In this document: positions 18,955 through 27,450 of the stretch, piece after piece
Layout: every line of letters starts with the position of its first letter
Numbering within the stretch: the first letter of the stretch is position 1
Assembly: GCA_944393685.1 (NCBI GenBank)
Contig: CALYAW010000004.1
Span: 1-64,000 of the forward strand
Direction of reading: 5' to 3'
DNA length: 64,000 nt
DNA from: an uncultured Alphaproteobacteria bacterium
GTDB taxonomy: Bacteria; Pseudomonadota; Alphaproteobacteria; RF32; CAG-239
Notes under the pieces: generated by a model
The model's input: only the letters and a program-made list of their open reading frames with translations
The model's database searches: none
What the model was told of the DNA's origin: nothing
Program-made: the position numbers and the translations under genes

Positions 18955-20094
18955 ATGCAATACGACGCTTTAGGATATTACCAGCTTTTAGGTCTGTCAC
19001 CACAGGCTGGAGACGAGCAAATTAAGCAGGCGTACCGTGATTTAGCTAAATTTTGGCACCCCGATCACAACAAAGACGAGCAAGCTCTTGAAAAATTTCA
19101 AAAGCTTTCCGTTGCTTATGATGTCTTAAAAGAGACGGATTCACGATTGCGTTATGATTTGTTGTCAATGGTATATGGGGCATCAGATTATCCTGAATAT
19201 GAAAATATCATACCTTTTCAAGACAGAGAAAAAGATGCCAATGTCAGAGCTTTTATCCTTGATGAGGTTCGAGGAAAAATATGGAAATACACCCAAAAGC
19301 GAACACGAAAAATTCTAAGTCTTTCAAATGCTCCAAAAGTTTTAGCCAAGGTAGCCATACAAAATTGGCTTCTAGGTTGGTGGCACCCTCAGGCTTTCAT
19401 AAAAAACATAAAAGCACTTCATCACAATTACCAAAAATCTTTTTCAACCATGGAGAGCTTTCGAGTTTTGATTCATAATATTGTTGCCTATGAAAAGCAG
19501 GGAGAGACGACGTTGTCTGTCATATCAGCCATTGCAGCGCTCAATTTTGCCGATGAGAGCGAAAAATTTTATATAGAGCGATTTATTGCTTCAGCTAATG
19601 TTCGTGTAACACGACCTCAAGTTTGGCATATGATATCTCTGAAAGTAGCCCAGCTTATTATTCCTGCTCTGGTTTTTGTTGCGATGGCAATAGGGTGGGG
19701 AGGTCGCTTTTTATTTGAAAAACAACTGCCAAATTGGTGGGGAAGCAGTAAAGAAATTACATATTATCAAGAAGTTAATACCGGCTATCAAAGTCAAACC
19801 GTTGATGATGTTGTTGTTGGAAAAATTCATAATATTCCGGTAAACAAATCAGACTTGAGTCGATTGTACCACCTTCAACGGGATGTTAGTGTTATGTATG
19901 GTCCATCAGATGAATTTGATGTGTTGAAGCAGCTTCCGGCGGATACAACCGTTCGTCTCACGGGTTATAGTCCAGATAATGTTTGGGCCAGAATATTGAT
20001 AGATAACGGAGAAATGGGCTTTGTTCGGATGAATGTTTTGATTAAAGGTATCGGCAAAGAAATTCCGTTTGGTAGCTCCGTTTACGAAAAATAG
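18955..20094 (+). CDS. Membrane J-domain protein with C-terminal SH3 domain
   Basis: 379 residues. The N-terminal J domain (about 4-72) has the HPD motif at 35-37 (AKFWHPDHNK), which stimulates DnaK ATPase. A middle helical region follows. One transmembrane helix lies at about 228-248. A C-terminal bacterial SH3-like domain (about 305-364: VSVMYGPSDEFDVLKQLP, then VRLTGYSPDNVWARI) would lie across the membrane and could bind peptidoglycan. The ATG begins on the base after the previous stop codon (TAAATG), so translation is coupled to the flagellar operon. There are no Cys-rich or substrate-binding domains of classical DnaJ. Its role in flagellar assembly is inferred from position only. Confidence 0.8.
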   Translation: MQYDALGYYQLLGLSPQAGDEQIKQAYRDLAKFWHPDHNKDEQALEKFQKLSVAYDVLKETDSRLRYDLLSMVYGASDYPEYENIIPFQDREKDANVRAFILDEVRGKIWKYTQKRTRKILSLSNAPKVLAKVAIQNWLLGWWHPQAFIKNIKALHHNYQKSFSTMESFRVLIHNIVAYEKQGETTLSVISAIAALNFADESEKFYIERFIASANVRVTRPQVWHMISLKVAQLIIPALVFVAMAIGWGGRFLFEKQLPNWWGSSKEITYYQEVNTGYQSQTVDDVVVGKIHNIPVNKSDLSRLYHLQRDVSVMYGPSDEFDVLKQLPADTTVRLTGYSPDNVWARILIDNGEMGFVRMNVLIKGIGKEIPFGSSVYEK

Positions 20095-20212
20095 CCTGTT
20101 TTGCAGTAAATTTTGTCTAAAACCACTTGCATCAAAGTGTATAATGTGATATAACATCAACACTTTGAAATTAAGACTATGTATATATTGTTAAATTTAA
20201 AAATTAAGAAAG

Positions 20213-21331
20213 ATGAAGAATTTAGAGAGTATTCAAAAAATGTTCAATCTCTTTGAGATTGGCGATGTTGCAAACGGCAACATTGTGGCAATTCTTGAAA
20301 ACGGAGCCGGAGCCAAAATAAAAACATCTGGCGGTTGTTATGGTAGCATCACCGGAAAAATTCCAGACAGTATGACAGAAGGAAGTGCGGTAGAAGTTAT
20401 TGTCACAAATATTCAAGAGGGTTTGCCTATCTTTGAGTTTACGTCGGAGTTTTTATTTGACAAAATTCCGCAGGAAGCGACAATCTGTTTTGTTGGCCCC
20501 AGAGCCTTGATAGTGGAATTCAATAGCAAACCGGAAATCTATGGTTCTTACCAACCGCAAAACGGATTAGAGGAACCTTTTAAAAACCTCAATGTCGGAG
20601 ACATCGTTATGGTTTCTGATATTAAACAAGATAATCCGGAGTGTTACCGAATTGGCAAAGTTTCGATAAAGGAAAAAGAAGCCGTTTCAGCACAAAAAAC
20701 CATACAAGACAAGCAAGAGAATACCTTGCTATGCTCATGGACGTCGGAAAAAATTGAATCTGTGTTCAAAAACGGTTCACGCAAAAAATATGGCAAACTA
20801 TGTTTGGGCAAAGTCTATGCCGTGACACGTTATGGAAAAAGCAACAAAGAAGTGCAATTTCCGGATGGTCAGGTAGGAGATTTGAATGTTTGTTTTCCAA
20901 AAAACTGGGCTCGAGCTATGGTAAGAGTTGTGTTTATCACACAAAAGAATCGCCCCAAAGCAGAACTGTTGTGCCAAGAGCAAGAAGACAAGACGCAGCC
21001 TAAAAAGACAAAAGAAAAGGTATCTCAAAGCGAGAAGAATAAATTTCGTAATGAGGAGCTTTTCAGAAAGGCATTAGCTGCGGGCTCTTGCTATCGAGCC
21101 GGAGGGTATTGGTTGGGATATAATTATAAGACCGAGATTAAAGAAGGTCTTCCTTATTTTGCTCCTACCAATGAAGATCCCAAAAATATTTTGGAACGCG
21201 CCCAGATTATAATAAAGCAGGGCTGTTCGTTCAAGGAAGGAGATTATGTTTGCGCTGAGATAGCATTTATCAGGCGCGAAGGAAATACACACAACTATAC
21301 CTTTGAGGTCAACATTCTCAAGGTATTCTAA
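20213..21331 (+). CDS. Unknown protein with OB/S1-like segments
   Basis: A 372-residue soluble protein, not recognised. Residues 14-75 (FEIGDVANGNIVAILENGAG, then a turn, then EGSAVEVIVTN) follow the strand pattern of S1/OB-fold RNA-binding domains. A second similar stretch is near 120-150 (NVGDIVMVSDI, then RIGKVSI). The middle (about 255-285) is Lys/Glu/Gln-rich, and the rest contains a GYWLGYNYK region. It starts 118 bases after the J-domain gene in the same direction and ends at a terminator. A nucleic-acid-binding role is a weak inference. Confidence 0.55.
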   Translation: MKNLESIQKMFNLFEIGDVANGNIVAILENGAGAKIKTSGGCYGSITGKIPDSMTEGSAVEVIVTNIQEGLPIFEFTSEFLFDKIPQEATICFVGPRALIVEFNSKPEIYGSYQPQNGLEEPFKNLNVGDIVMVSDIKQDNPECYRIGKVSIKEKEAVSAQKTIQDKQENTLLCSWTSEKIESVFKNGSRKKYGKLCLGKVYAVTRYGKSNKEVQFPDGQVGDLNVCFPKNWARAMVRVVFITQKNRPKAELLCQEQEDKTQPKKTKEKVSQSEKNKFRNEELFRKALAAGSCYRAGGYWLGYNYKTEIKEGLPYFAPTNEDPKNILERAQIIIKQGCSFKEGDYVCAEIAFIRREGNTHNYTFEVNILKVF

Positions 21332-21340
21332 CTCTCTATT

Positions 21341-21384
21341 ATAGAAAAAATCCCGCTCACGTTTGTGAACGGGATTTTTTTGGT
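21341..21384. terminator. Bidirectional terminator
   Basis: AAAAAATCCCGCTCACGT and its partner ending GAACGGGATTTTTTT form a strong hairpin flanked by A and T runs between two convergent genes. Confidence 0.8.
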
Positions 21385-22103
21385 TATTTCTTATTCTTAG
21401 CTGTCTTTTTTGTAGCGCTTTTCTTTGTAGATTTTTTCTTTACTGTTTCTTTTTTTGTTATCTTTTTTGCGCTTTTTTTAGAAACAGCTTTGCTTTTTTT
21501 CTCTTTTTTGGGAGCTGCCGCTTTTTTTGAAGCAACTTTTCCAGCAGAGGTTTTGGAGGTTTTAGCTTTTTTTTCTTTAATAGGTTTAGGTTGAGCGGCA
21601 GCAATTGCTTTTTCAATATCAGCTTCAGAGCACAAACCTATTGTAACCGGATTTTTAGGTTTTAAGATAGAGCTATCTTTATGTGTTCCATTGCGGATTG
21701 CCTCAATTGTAGGCTTTGTCGTTCCGATGAGCTTGCAAATCTGAGAATCTTTAAGAATTGGATAGTTTTTGATAACCCACAAAACAGCAGCCGGCTTGTC
21801 TTGTCTTTGAGATGGAGAGAGAACTTTTTTAGCTTTAGCATTCATAGCTTTCACGTTTCGTTCCATTTTATTTATCTCAAGATTAGCTTTATTATCAGCC
21901 TCACACCGACGAATTTCTTCCCATGTCAACTGACCGTTATCAATAGGAGATAGGCCGCGGATATTGCTTGATACATCACCATCAGCGATTGCTTGAATCT
22001 CAAGTTCATGAATTTCACAAAATACAGAAATTTGACGAAACGTCAGAGTCGTATTTTCAACCAGCCATACTGCCGTTGCTCTGGGCATAAGAGGTGCAGT
22101 CAT
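21384..22103 (-). CDS. trcR: TrcR/DUF1013 family regulator with Lys-rich tail
   Basis: 239 residues. The start MTAPLMPRATAVWLVENT and the later segments QDKPAAVLWVIKNYP, LKDSQICKLIGTTKPTI and NPVTIGLCSE match the alphaproteobacterial DUF1013 family, called TrcR in Caulobacter (cell-cycle transcriptional regulator). The family has two helix-turn-helix-like segments (about 10-42 and 105-142). Here a tail of about 68 residues (172-239), made mostly of Lys, Ala, Ser and Thr, resembles histone H1-like bacterial tails and should bind DNA non-specifically. It is a single-gene unit. Confidence 0.85.
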   Translation of the reverse strand: MTAPLMPRATAVWLVENTTLTFRQISVFCEIHELEIQAIADGDVSSNIRGLSPIDNGQLTWEEIRRCEADNKANLEINKMERNVKAMNAKAKKVLSPSQRQDKPAAVLWVIKNYPILKDSQICKLIGTTKPTIEAIRNGTHKDSSILKPKNPVTIGLCSEADIEKAIAAAQPKPIKEKKAKTSKTSAGKVASKKAAAPKKEKKSKAVSKKSAKKITKKETVKKKSTKKSATKKTAKNKK

Positions 22104-22229
22104 ATCTTTATCCTTTCTTTATTTTTGAAACAGATATTTATAATCCAAACTAGCCTCAGGATAGTTTTTCTTTAAGGAATATACAAGTCTTTTTTCTTAA
22201 AACCAGCAATAAATATATAAAAAATGAGA

Positions 22230-23807
22230 CTAAGCAAGATATTTGTATAATTCGACAGAAGAGCCGAGTAATTGAAAATTCTTTTCACCCAAATATTCAA
22301 GCTGATATTCGCTTCCCTCAAGGTGAGTTTGCACATCTTTGGTCAGAACAATCTCATTATTATATATATGCTCAAACATATCTTTTAGAAAATTATTAAG
22401 ATTGGGTTCGTCTTTCGTGTTATTGGCGGTTAAGGCGCAACAATTACGCATAATCATGTTGTCATTGCTGATTTCATCGTGATATGAGCCGATATCTTTA
22501 AGACATTCTTCACTAAAACGTAGAGCATTATTAAGTTTACGAAAATGAACGGAAGTAATCCCGTTGGCTTCAACCACATCAAATCCTTTATATTTATCAA
22601 CCAAATTAGAGACGATGTTCCTAATTCCTTCGCTTGTTTGGGATGCAATTGTTTCATAATCAGGAATGGAGGTATCAAGGAATTTAAGATCACTTTTAAG
22701 GCTGACCATGCAGTCGCAGATAATATCACCTTCTTTTATTTGCTCATCTTCCAATTCTTGAAGAATAGGATCATTTTGAGGATTTGAATTTTGCTTTTCC
22801 CACTTATTGAAAGCAATATTTAGTGCTTCGGAAGGCATTTCTCGTCCGTTTACGACGTGAGCCATTAAATAGGCGCCAATACCGGTAAGCAAGATTGCAA
22901 TCTTATTATCATTATAGCTACGCTTTGCTTCATAAAAAGCTTCCAAATCAGCCTTTTCTCCGTCAGTAATTTTGAAAGCATCATATAAAAGAGAATTAGC
23001 CTCCGGCATGGTAAGATTTGAATATCGAGCCAATTCCAAACATCCTCCAAACACCAATAGCTTAACACCTAACCGATTAAAACTATCTTGTAAAACAGTT
23101 GGGGATTTTAATTTAGAGAGCATCTCACTCAAAAAAGATATAATATAATGTTTGTACTCAATAGGAGCTTCAGGATAAGCAGGAGCGGTAATAGGATCTG
23201 AATTATTAATATTATATGCTTTGATTAAATATTCCGCCTGATCATAAAAGCCTTTTTCCTTGATTTTTTTTCCTTGTTTACCATTATCATCACTTACCCA
23301 TACATACCAAGGAACACTTTTAAGCAAGAGAGGAATGGCCATGGCCAAGAAGACAACGAAAAACACACTGAATAAAACAGAGCGGCTGTTTTCTTCTTCA
23401 ATAAAGATCTCAAGCAGAGGGAACAATAAACTGACAAAAAGATTAGCAAAAATCAAACTTAAGAAGATAAGCAATACAATTTTGAGCATAACGCCCGCAA
23501 CCGTATTCTGTCCACCGGTATAAGTAATTCTTCTTCCTTCGGATACGGGAATCCCTTCATCAGACAACATGAATCCACCACCCTTGGAAGATTTTTTTCG
23601 ATTCAGATTACTGACATATTCCACGCTTTCTTGATACGAATTATCCATAACGTCAAAAATTTCTTTGATAATTTTAACGCGATGATTGTCTGCCTCGTGT
23701 TCTTTAGCAAGATTAAAAGCATCTTGGCGTTGTTCTGCCGCAAAACGCTCTTGAAGTTTCCAGCCGTCGCCTTTGTCGGCGTAAACTTCATAATGGGCAA
23801 TTTTCAT
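22230..23807 (-). CDS. Membrane protein with degenerate class III cyclase-like domain
   Basis: 525 residues. Residues 1-55 form a small domain of the type YEVYADKGDGWKLQERF..A...A. Two transmembrane segments lie at about 104-133 and 143-163. The C-terminal half (about 355-525) follows the layout of class III nucleotidyl cyclases: a helix before KGFDVVEANGITSVHFRKLN in place of GD(G)...F, and the ending YLGEKNFQLLGSSVELYKY, like the LGE-LKG-VELY ending of cyclases. The metal-binding Asp residues and the DxxGFT segment are not apparent, so catalysis is doubtful. It may be a sensor or scaffold. Confidence is low for function and high for coding. Confidence 0.55.
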   Translation of the reverse strand: MKIAHYEVYADKGDGWKLQERFAAEQRQDAFNLAKEHEADNHRVKIIKEIFDVMDNSYQESVEYVSNLNRKKSSKGGGFMLSDEGIPVSEGRRITYTGGQNTVAGVMLKIVLLIFLSLIFANLFVSLLFPLLEIFIEEENSRSVLFSVFFVVFLAMAIPLLLKSVPWYVWVSDDNGKQGKKIKEKGFYDQAEYLIKAYNINNSDPITAPAYPEAPIEYKHYIISFLSEMLSKLKSPTVLQDSFNRLGVKLLVFGGCLELARYSNLTMPEANSLLYDAFKITDGEKADLEAFYEAKRSYNDNKIAILLTGIGAYLMAHVVNGREMPSEALNIAFNKWEKQNSNPQNDPILQELEDEQIKEGDIICDCMVSLKSDLKFLDTSIPDYETIASQTSEGIRNIVSNLVDKYKGFDVVEANGITSVHFRKLNNALRFSEECLKDIGSYHDEISNDNMIMRNCCALTANNTKDEPNLNNFLKDMFEHIYNNEIVLTKDVQTHLEGSEYQLEYLGEKNFQLLGSSVELYKYLA

Positions 23808-23833
23808 TCAGAATACCTCGTATATACAACATA

Positions 23834-23867
23834 TAAAAAACCTACATCTTATAATACAAGATGTAGG
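23834..23867 (-). terminator. Terminator after rpmE
   Basis: CCTACATCTT (23841-23850) and AAGATGTAGG (23858-23867) form a perfect 10-bp stem. On the minus strand it is followed by TTTTTT, ending the rpmE transcript. Confidence 0.75.
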
Positions 23868-23903
23868 TTAATAAATCGTAAGTTCAAAAAGTAGAACTAA
23901 ACA

Positions 23904-24134
23904 TTAATTATCGGTCTTAAGACCAAAAGCGCCAAACTTATTTTTAAATTTAGACAATTGACCACCAGTATCAACCAAACGACGAACACCCGTCCAAACA
24001 GGATGAGATTTTGGATCAACTTCAAGGTTCATAACATCGCCTTCTTTACCCCACGTACTTCTAACCGTACGTTTTTCTCCGTCAGTCATAACATAAGTAA
24101 TGTTATGATAATCAGGGTGAATTCCTTTTTTCAT
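23904..24134 (-). CDS. rpmE: 50S ribosomal protein L31
   Basis: A 76-residue L31. The start [19 protein letters not shown] and the ending [24 protein letters not shown] are diagnostic. The zinc-binding cysteines are absent, so this is the zinc-independent (C-minus) form. It is a monocistronic gene with a hairpin terminator. L31 bridges the two ribosomal subunits. Confidence 0.96.
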   Translation of the reverse strand: MKKGIHPDYHNITYVMTDGEKRTVRSTWGKEGDVMNLEVDPKSHPVWTGVRRLVDTGGQLSKFKNKFGAFGLKTDN

Positions 24135-24234
24135 TTCATAAAACTCCTAAACACGTTTCTTCATTGCGTAATTTTTATGCCCTTATACATTACTCATTCA
24201 AATAACGCAAGTATTATTTAAAGATTTTTTTAAT

Positions 24235-25152
24235 TTATTTTAATTCTTCTAATTCAACCGAATTGATTTTGTCAGAAGCAGTGTCAATATTGAGCACCTT
24301 AATACTGAAATTTTTAAATCCTTTTTGCAATAAATAGCTACGAATCTCTACTGCGCGGTTCAAACTTTGCCGTTTTTTACGAAATGTGTCTACCCCGTCA
24401 TCCAGATTATAGGAATAAATAGCAATCTTATTATTTTCTGGATCGCTAAAAGAATTGATTACGTTATCAATTTGTGATTTCTGAGCGTCACTCAAAGATG
24501 TCTCATCTTCCGCAAACACAATTCTAGGGTTGACAGCAGAAGGCAATGCATTTTCCGTTTCAATCAAAAGAGGTTGCTTATTATCAGAAATATCTTTTGA
24601 TTTCTCGTTTTTTTGTTCCGATAAAGGCTCTATTGTATTAGTTTTTTCTGTCAAAGAATTATTTGAAGCTTCTTTTATTATATTCTCTGATTTTTCTTTT
24701 TGAGAGGCTACATTGTTCAATTCCGTAGGTTCTTTATCTTTTGGCTCTGTTTTTGTTTGAGAAGTTTCTGGGGTCTGAAAAACAAGTCCTTCTGTAACAT
24801 TATTGCTGACTACCGGTTCCACATCGACAACGATGATATCTTCGGCATTATCGACATAAGGGATTGGCTTAGGTTGGTGTGTTTTTTGGGTTGTTGGCAG
24901 AGGCTTTTGAGTGGTCTTTTGCACTGTTTTAGGCGCAATTTTTTTGTTTTTTTTCACAATTTTTTTTGAGGTAACGGCCTTTTTAGAAGAGTCCTTCACT
25001 ATAGGGAATTGGGGTGCGGCCGGTTCCATAACGGAATGCTCATCAATCGAATTTAATACGGACAAATCAATATAAAAAGAGTTCTCCTGTGCCTGAGCGA
25101 AGGTTGTACCAATAAAAAAAGCCGTTGCTAAAGCAATAATTATTTTACGCAT
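24235..25152 (-). CDS. Secreted protein with OmpA-like C-terminal domain
   Basis: 305 residues with a Sec signal peptide (residues 1-21, cleavage after FAQA). A long Lys/Thr/Gln-rich then Glu/Ser/Asn-rich spacer spans about 50-205. The C-terminal part (about 210-300) resembles OmpA/MotB-type peptidoglycan-binding domains: IVFAEDETSLSDAQKSQIDN, then NRAVEIRSYLLQKGF. The usual strictly conserved Asp/Arg of the OmpA pocket is only partly visible. A GGGAGGGG ribosome site precedes the ATG. It is downstream of the inositol-monophosphatase-like gene by 23 bases and likely cotranscribed. Confidence 0.7.
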   Translation of the reverse strand: MRKIIIALATAFFIGTTFAQAQENSFYIDLSVLNSIDEHSVMEPAAPQFPIVKDSSKKAVTSKKIVKKNKKIAPKTVQKTTQKPLPTTQKTHQPKPIPYVDNAEDIIVVDVEPVVSNNVTEGLVFQTPETSQTKTEPKDKEPTELNNVASQKEKSENIIKEASNNSLTEKTNTIEPLSEQKNEKSKDISDNKQPLLIETENALPSAVNPRIVFAEDETSLSDAQKSQIDNVINSFSDPENNKIAIYSYNLDDGVDTFRKKRQSLNRAVEIRSYLLQKGFKNFSIKVLNIDTASDKINSVELEELK

Positions 25153-25175
25153 GACCCCTCCCGTTAATTGTACTA

Positions 25176-25943
25176 TTATTTATTGAGCAATTCGTGTACC
25201 TTTTTACCCAATATTGCATTTGAGGCAATAATATTTCCGCAAGCCAAAACTGAAGCCAAATCCTCGCTGCGGATATCTTTTTGATTCAACTCATAGACGG
25301 CTCCGCCGGATTCTTTAACCAATAGCATTCCTGCAGCAACAGTATCTGGTATATTTTCAGAACTGACAACGACATCCAGTTTCCCGGCTGCCACATAAGC
25401 TAAATCTAGGCTTAAACAATCATTAACTCGAATTCCTGCCACGGAATGATGCAAAGCAGAGTCTTTGGCCCCGATAAGAGCCTCAGACAATTCTTTACGA
25501 GCAGATACGCGCAATCTTTCATGGTTTCTGTAGCCTTCTTTAAAAGAACCTTTTCCTTTCTCGGCAAAATACATGTCAGAGGTAGCCGGATTATATATTA
25601 CCGCGGAAGTCACATTTCCGTTTTCAACCACGGCGACCGAAACGGCAAAGTACGGGATACCATGCATGAAATTGAGCAAACCGTCTATCGGACAAACCAA
25701 AAAATAAGCGGCTTTTGCAGGCGCTTCTTCCTGACCGATAACAACTGCATAGTTCGGACGACCTCTCTGCAGCTCGTTGCGCAAATCCTTACTCATTCGT
25801 TCATAAGCAGCCTTTGCGAATTCTTGATGTCCGCGCAAAGAAGACTGTAATTTCTCAATCTCGCTAAAGTCGCGAGATAAAGAATTTGCAGCTTTTTTTA
25901 CAACAGTTATTAAAAAATTCAAATTAGTAGAAATATAAGACAT
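25176..25943 (-). CDS. Inositol monophosphatase-family protein, probably inactive
   Basis: 255 residues. The family fold is clear (GIPYFAVSVAVVENG; VYNPATSDMYFAEKGKG in form; NIPDTVAAGMLLVKESGG). The key motif DPIDGTTNF is changed to CPIDGLLNF (84-92): the metal ligand Asp is Cys84 and the catalytic Thr is Leu89, while Asp87 remains. The WDxAAG motif is replaced by IPDTVAAG with Asp200 kept. The N-terminal VT..D..AE segment is also lost. Enzyme activity is therefore unlikely. Its ATG overlaps the efp stop codon by one base (TAATG), so expression is coupled to EF-P. Confidence 0.85.
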   Translation of the reverse strand: MSYISTNLNFLITVVKKAANSLSRDFSEIEKLQSSLRGHQEFAKAAYERMSKDLRNELQRGRPNYAVVIGQEEAPAKAAYFLVCPIDGLLNFMHGIPYFAVSVAVVENGNVTSAVIYNPATSDMYFAEKGKGSFKEGYRNHERLRVSARKELSEALIGAKDSALHHSVAGIRVNDCLSLDLAYVAAGKLDVVVSSENIPDTVAAGMLLVKESGGAVYELNQKDIRSEDLASVLACGNIIASNAILGKKVHELLNK

Positions 25944-26506
25944 TATTTTGCTCTCTCAACATAAGACGCGTCAGCGGTGGCAACAACAATTTTATCACCT
26001 TGTCCGACAAAGGGCGGAACCCCGATACGAACACCGTTGTCAAGAATTGCTGGCTTATAAGAAGATGTAACGGTTTGCCCTTTCATAACAGGTTCGGTTT
26101 CAACGACCGTACAAATAACCTGTAAGGGTAATTCAACCGAAATTGGTTTTCCGTCAATAACACTGACTTTAACTTCCATTCCGTCTGTTAAGAAGGGACG
26201 CGAGTCGCCTAAAATGTCAGCAGGCATGGTAAACTGTTCAAAAGTATCGCTTTCCATAAAAGTCAAACCGGTTGTATCTTCAAACAAGAACTGACAATCT
26301 TTTGTCTCAACCATCATTTTTTCGACCATATCCTCAGTTCTGAAGCGTTCATTTGTTTTGGTTCCTTCTTCAACAGATTTCATTTCAACCTGCATAAAAG
26401 CGCCGCCTTTTCCGGGCTTAACAAAATTGGTTTTAATAACTGTCCATGGTTTTCCTTTATATTCAATTACCCAACCAATTCTGATTGAACCTGCTTGTTG
26501 TTTCAT
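25943..26506 (-). CDS. efp: Translation elongation factor P
   Basis: A 187-residue EF-P that rescues ribosomes stalled at polyproline. The loop VKPGKGGAF places Lys33 at the modified position, so lysylation by EpmA-type enzymes is expected; neither EpmA nor EpmB is in the window. The three beta-barrel domains are complete, ending in SSYKPAILDNGVRIGVPPFV and GDKIVVATADASYVERA. It is flanked by a ThiE-like gene upstream and the monophosphatase-like gene downstream, an order seen in Rhodospirillales-type genomes. Confidence 0.97.
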   Translation of the reverse strand: MKQQAGSIRIGWVIEYKGKPWTVIKTNFVKPGKGGAFMQVEMKSVEEGTKTNERFRTEDMVEKMMVETKDCQFLFEDTTGLTFMESDTFEQFTMPADILGDSRPFLTDGMEVKVSVIDGKPISVELPLQVICTVVETEPVMKGQTVTSSYKPAILDNGVRIGVPPFVGQGDKIVVATADASYVERAK

Positions 26507-26575
26507 TTTTGTCTCCTTAAAAAATCTTCATAAACATCACTTGTTTTATAGGCAAACTAATATAAACTTTATTTT

Positions 26576-27091
26576 TTAGCAACCAAAATCTTTATAATCG
26601 CATGAATTTATTATCACAAAATCGGTTTCAATATTGTCAATATTTTGTAGCTCGTCACTTAAATCGACAGCTGACTGAATTAAAAAGAGTTCATTATACC
26701 ATTTTATGATTTCTGAGGCTTTTTGCGCTTGGTCTCGCTCAAACTTAAAGGCAACAAAAGAAGGTTCTGTTTCACTGGCAAGCATGGCTTCGTGGCGGTG
26801 TGGAGGAATAATGATTCCGAGAGCTTTCTTAGAACCTATTATTTCTTGATCTTTTTTTATCTGTGCTTTAAGAGGTTTTTGCGGATTCGGTTCTAATACG
26901 ATACCATCCATATTATATGTTTTGCACATTTGCGCGGCATTTTTACCGCATAACAGCACCAATTGATCTGTTTTTTTGCAATTTTCCAAAACTTTGACAG
27001 GCAGTGAAGCATCAACCAGATAGCAACAAATCTCGTCCGAAACATAAATTTTATCGGATGTAGAATTTATTTTGAGGATAATCTTTGGCAT
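26576..27091 (-). CDS. Degenerate ThiE-like protein
   Basis: 171 residues. The segment LGIIIPPHRHEAMLASETEPSFVAF (91-115; written here as HRHEAMLASE and SFVAF) parallels the ThiE strand-helix-strand with R/H-x-x-A and DYVAFGP. MDGIVLEPNP (61-70) parallels the DGVHLGQ-D strand. The N-terminal substrate-binding segment, the phosphate-binding glycines and the GPxFxTxTK motif are not seen, and the protein is about 40 residues short. Thiamine phosphate synthase activity is unlikely. Its position beside efp matches thiE in related genomes, so it may be a decayed or repurposed ThiE. Confidence 0.5.
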   Translation of the reverse strand: MPKIILKINSTSDKIYVSDEICCYLVDASLPVKVLENCKKTDQLVLLCGKNAAQMCKTYNMDGIVLEPNPQKPLKAQIKKDQEIIGSKKALGIIIPPHRHEAMLASETEPSFVAFKFERDQAQKASEIIKWYNELFLIQSAVDLSDELQNIDNIETDFVIINSCDYKDFGC

Positions 27092-27180
27092 AATTTTATT
27101 TTCTCTTGTAAAAAGTGAAGAGTTAGTTATTATGCGCTGATAATAAGAGAAGATTCAAAATTAAGAAAGCAAAATTTGCA

Positions 27181-27450
27181 ATGACGGACAACATTTTTGA
27201 ATTTGCCAAAACTAATCAAGCTCTCGGAGATTTAAGCGAGACGATTATCAGACTTGATGTAGCGCTTAAAAGCAAAAAGCAACAAGTTGAAACTCAAATA
27301 CAAGAACAAGAAAATAGACTTCAAGACAAGCAAAAACAAATTGAAGCGCTTCGTGATACATCGGCAAACATTTTGCAAAATATTGACGCTATAATAAACA
27401 ATCTTGACAACATATTGGAAAGCAATGGCACAAGTAACGATCACAATTAA
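27181..27450 (+). CDS. Small coiled-coil protein upstream of zapA
   Basis: An 89-residue, highly charged, helical protein. Residues 25-80 form a heptad-rich coiled coil (KSKKQQVETQIQEQENRLQD). It resembles the short DUF4164-type proteins found before zapA in alphaproteobacteria. It overlaps zapA by 26 bases, implying coupled translation and perhaps a shared role at the division site. Confidence 0.75.
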   Translation: MTDNIFEFAKTNQALGDLSETIIRLDVALKSKKQQVETQIQEQENRLQDKQKQIEALRDTSANILQNIDAIINNLDNILESNGTSNDHN

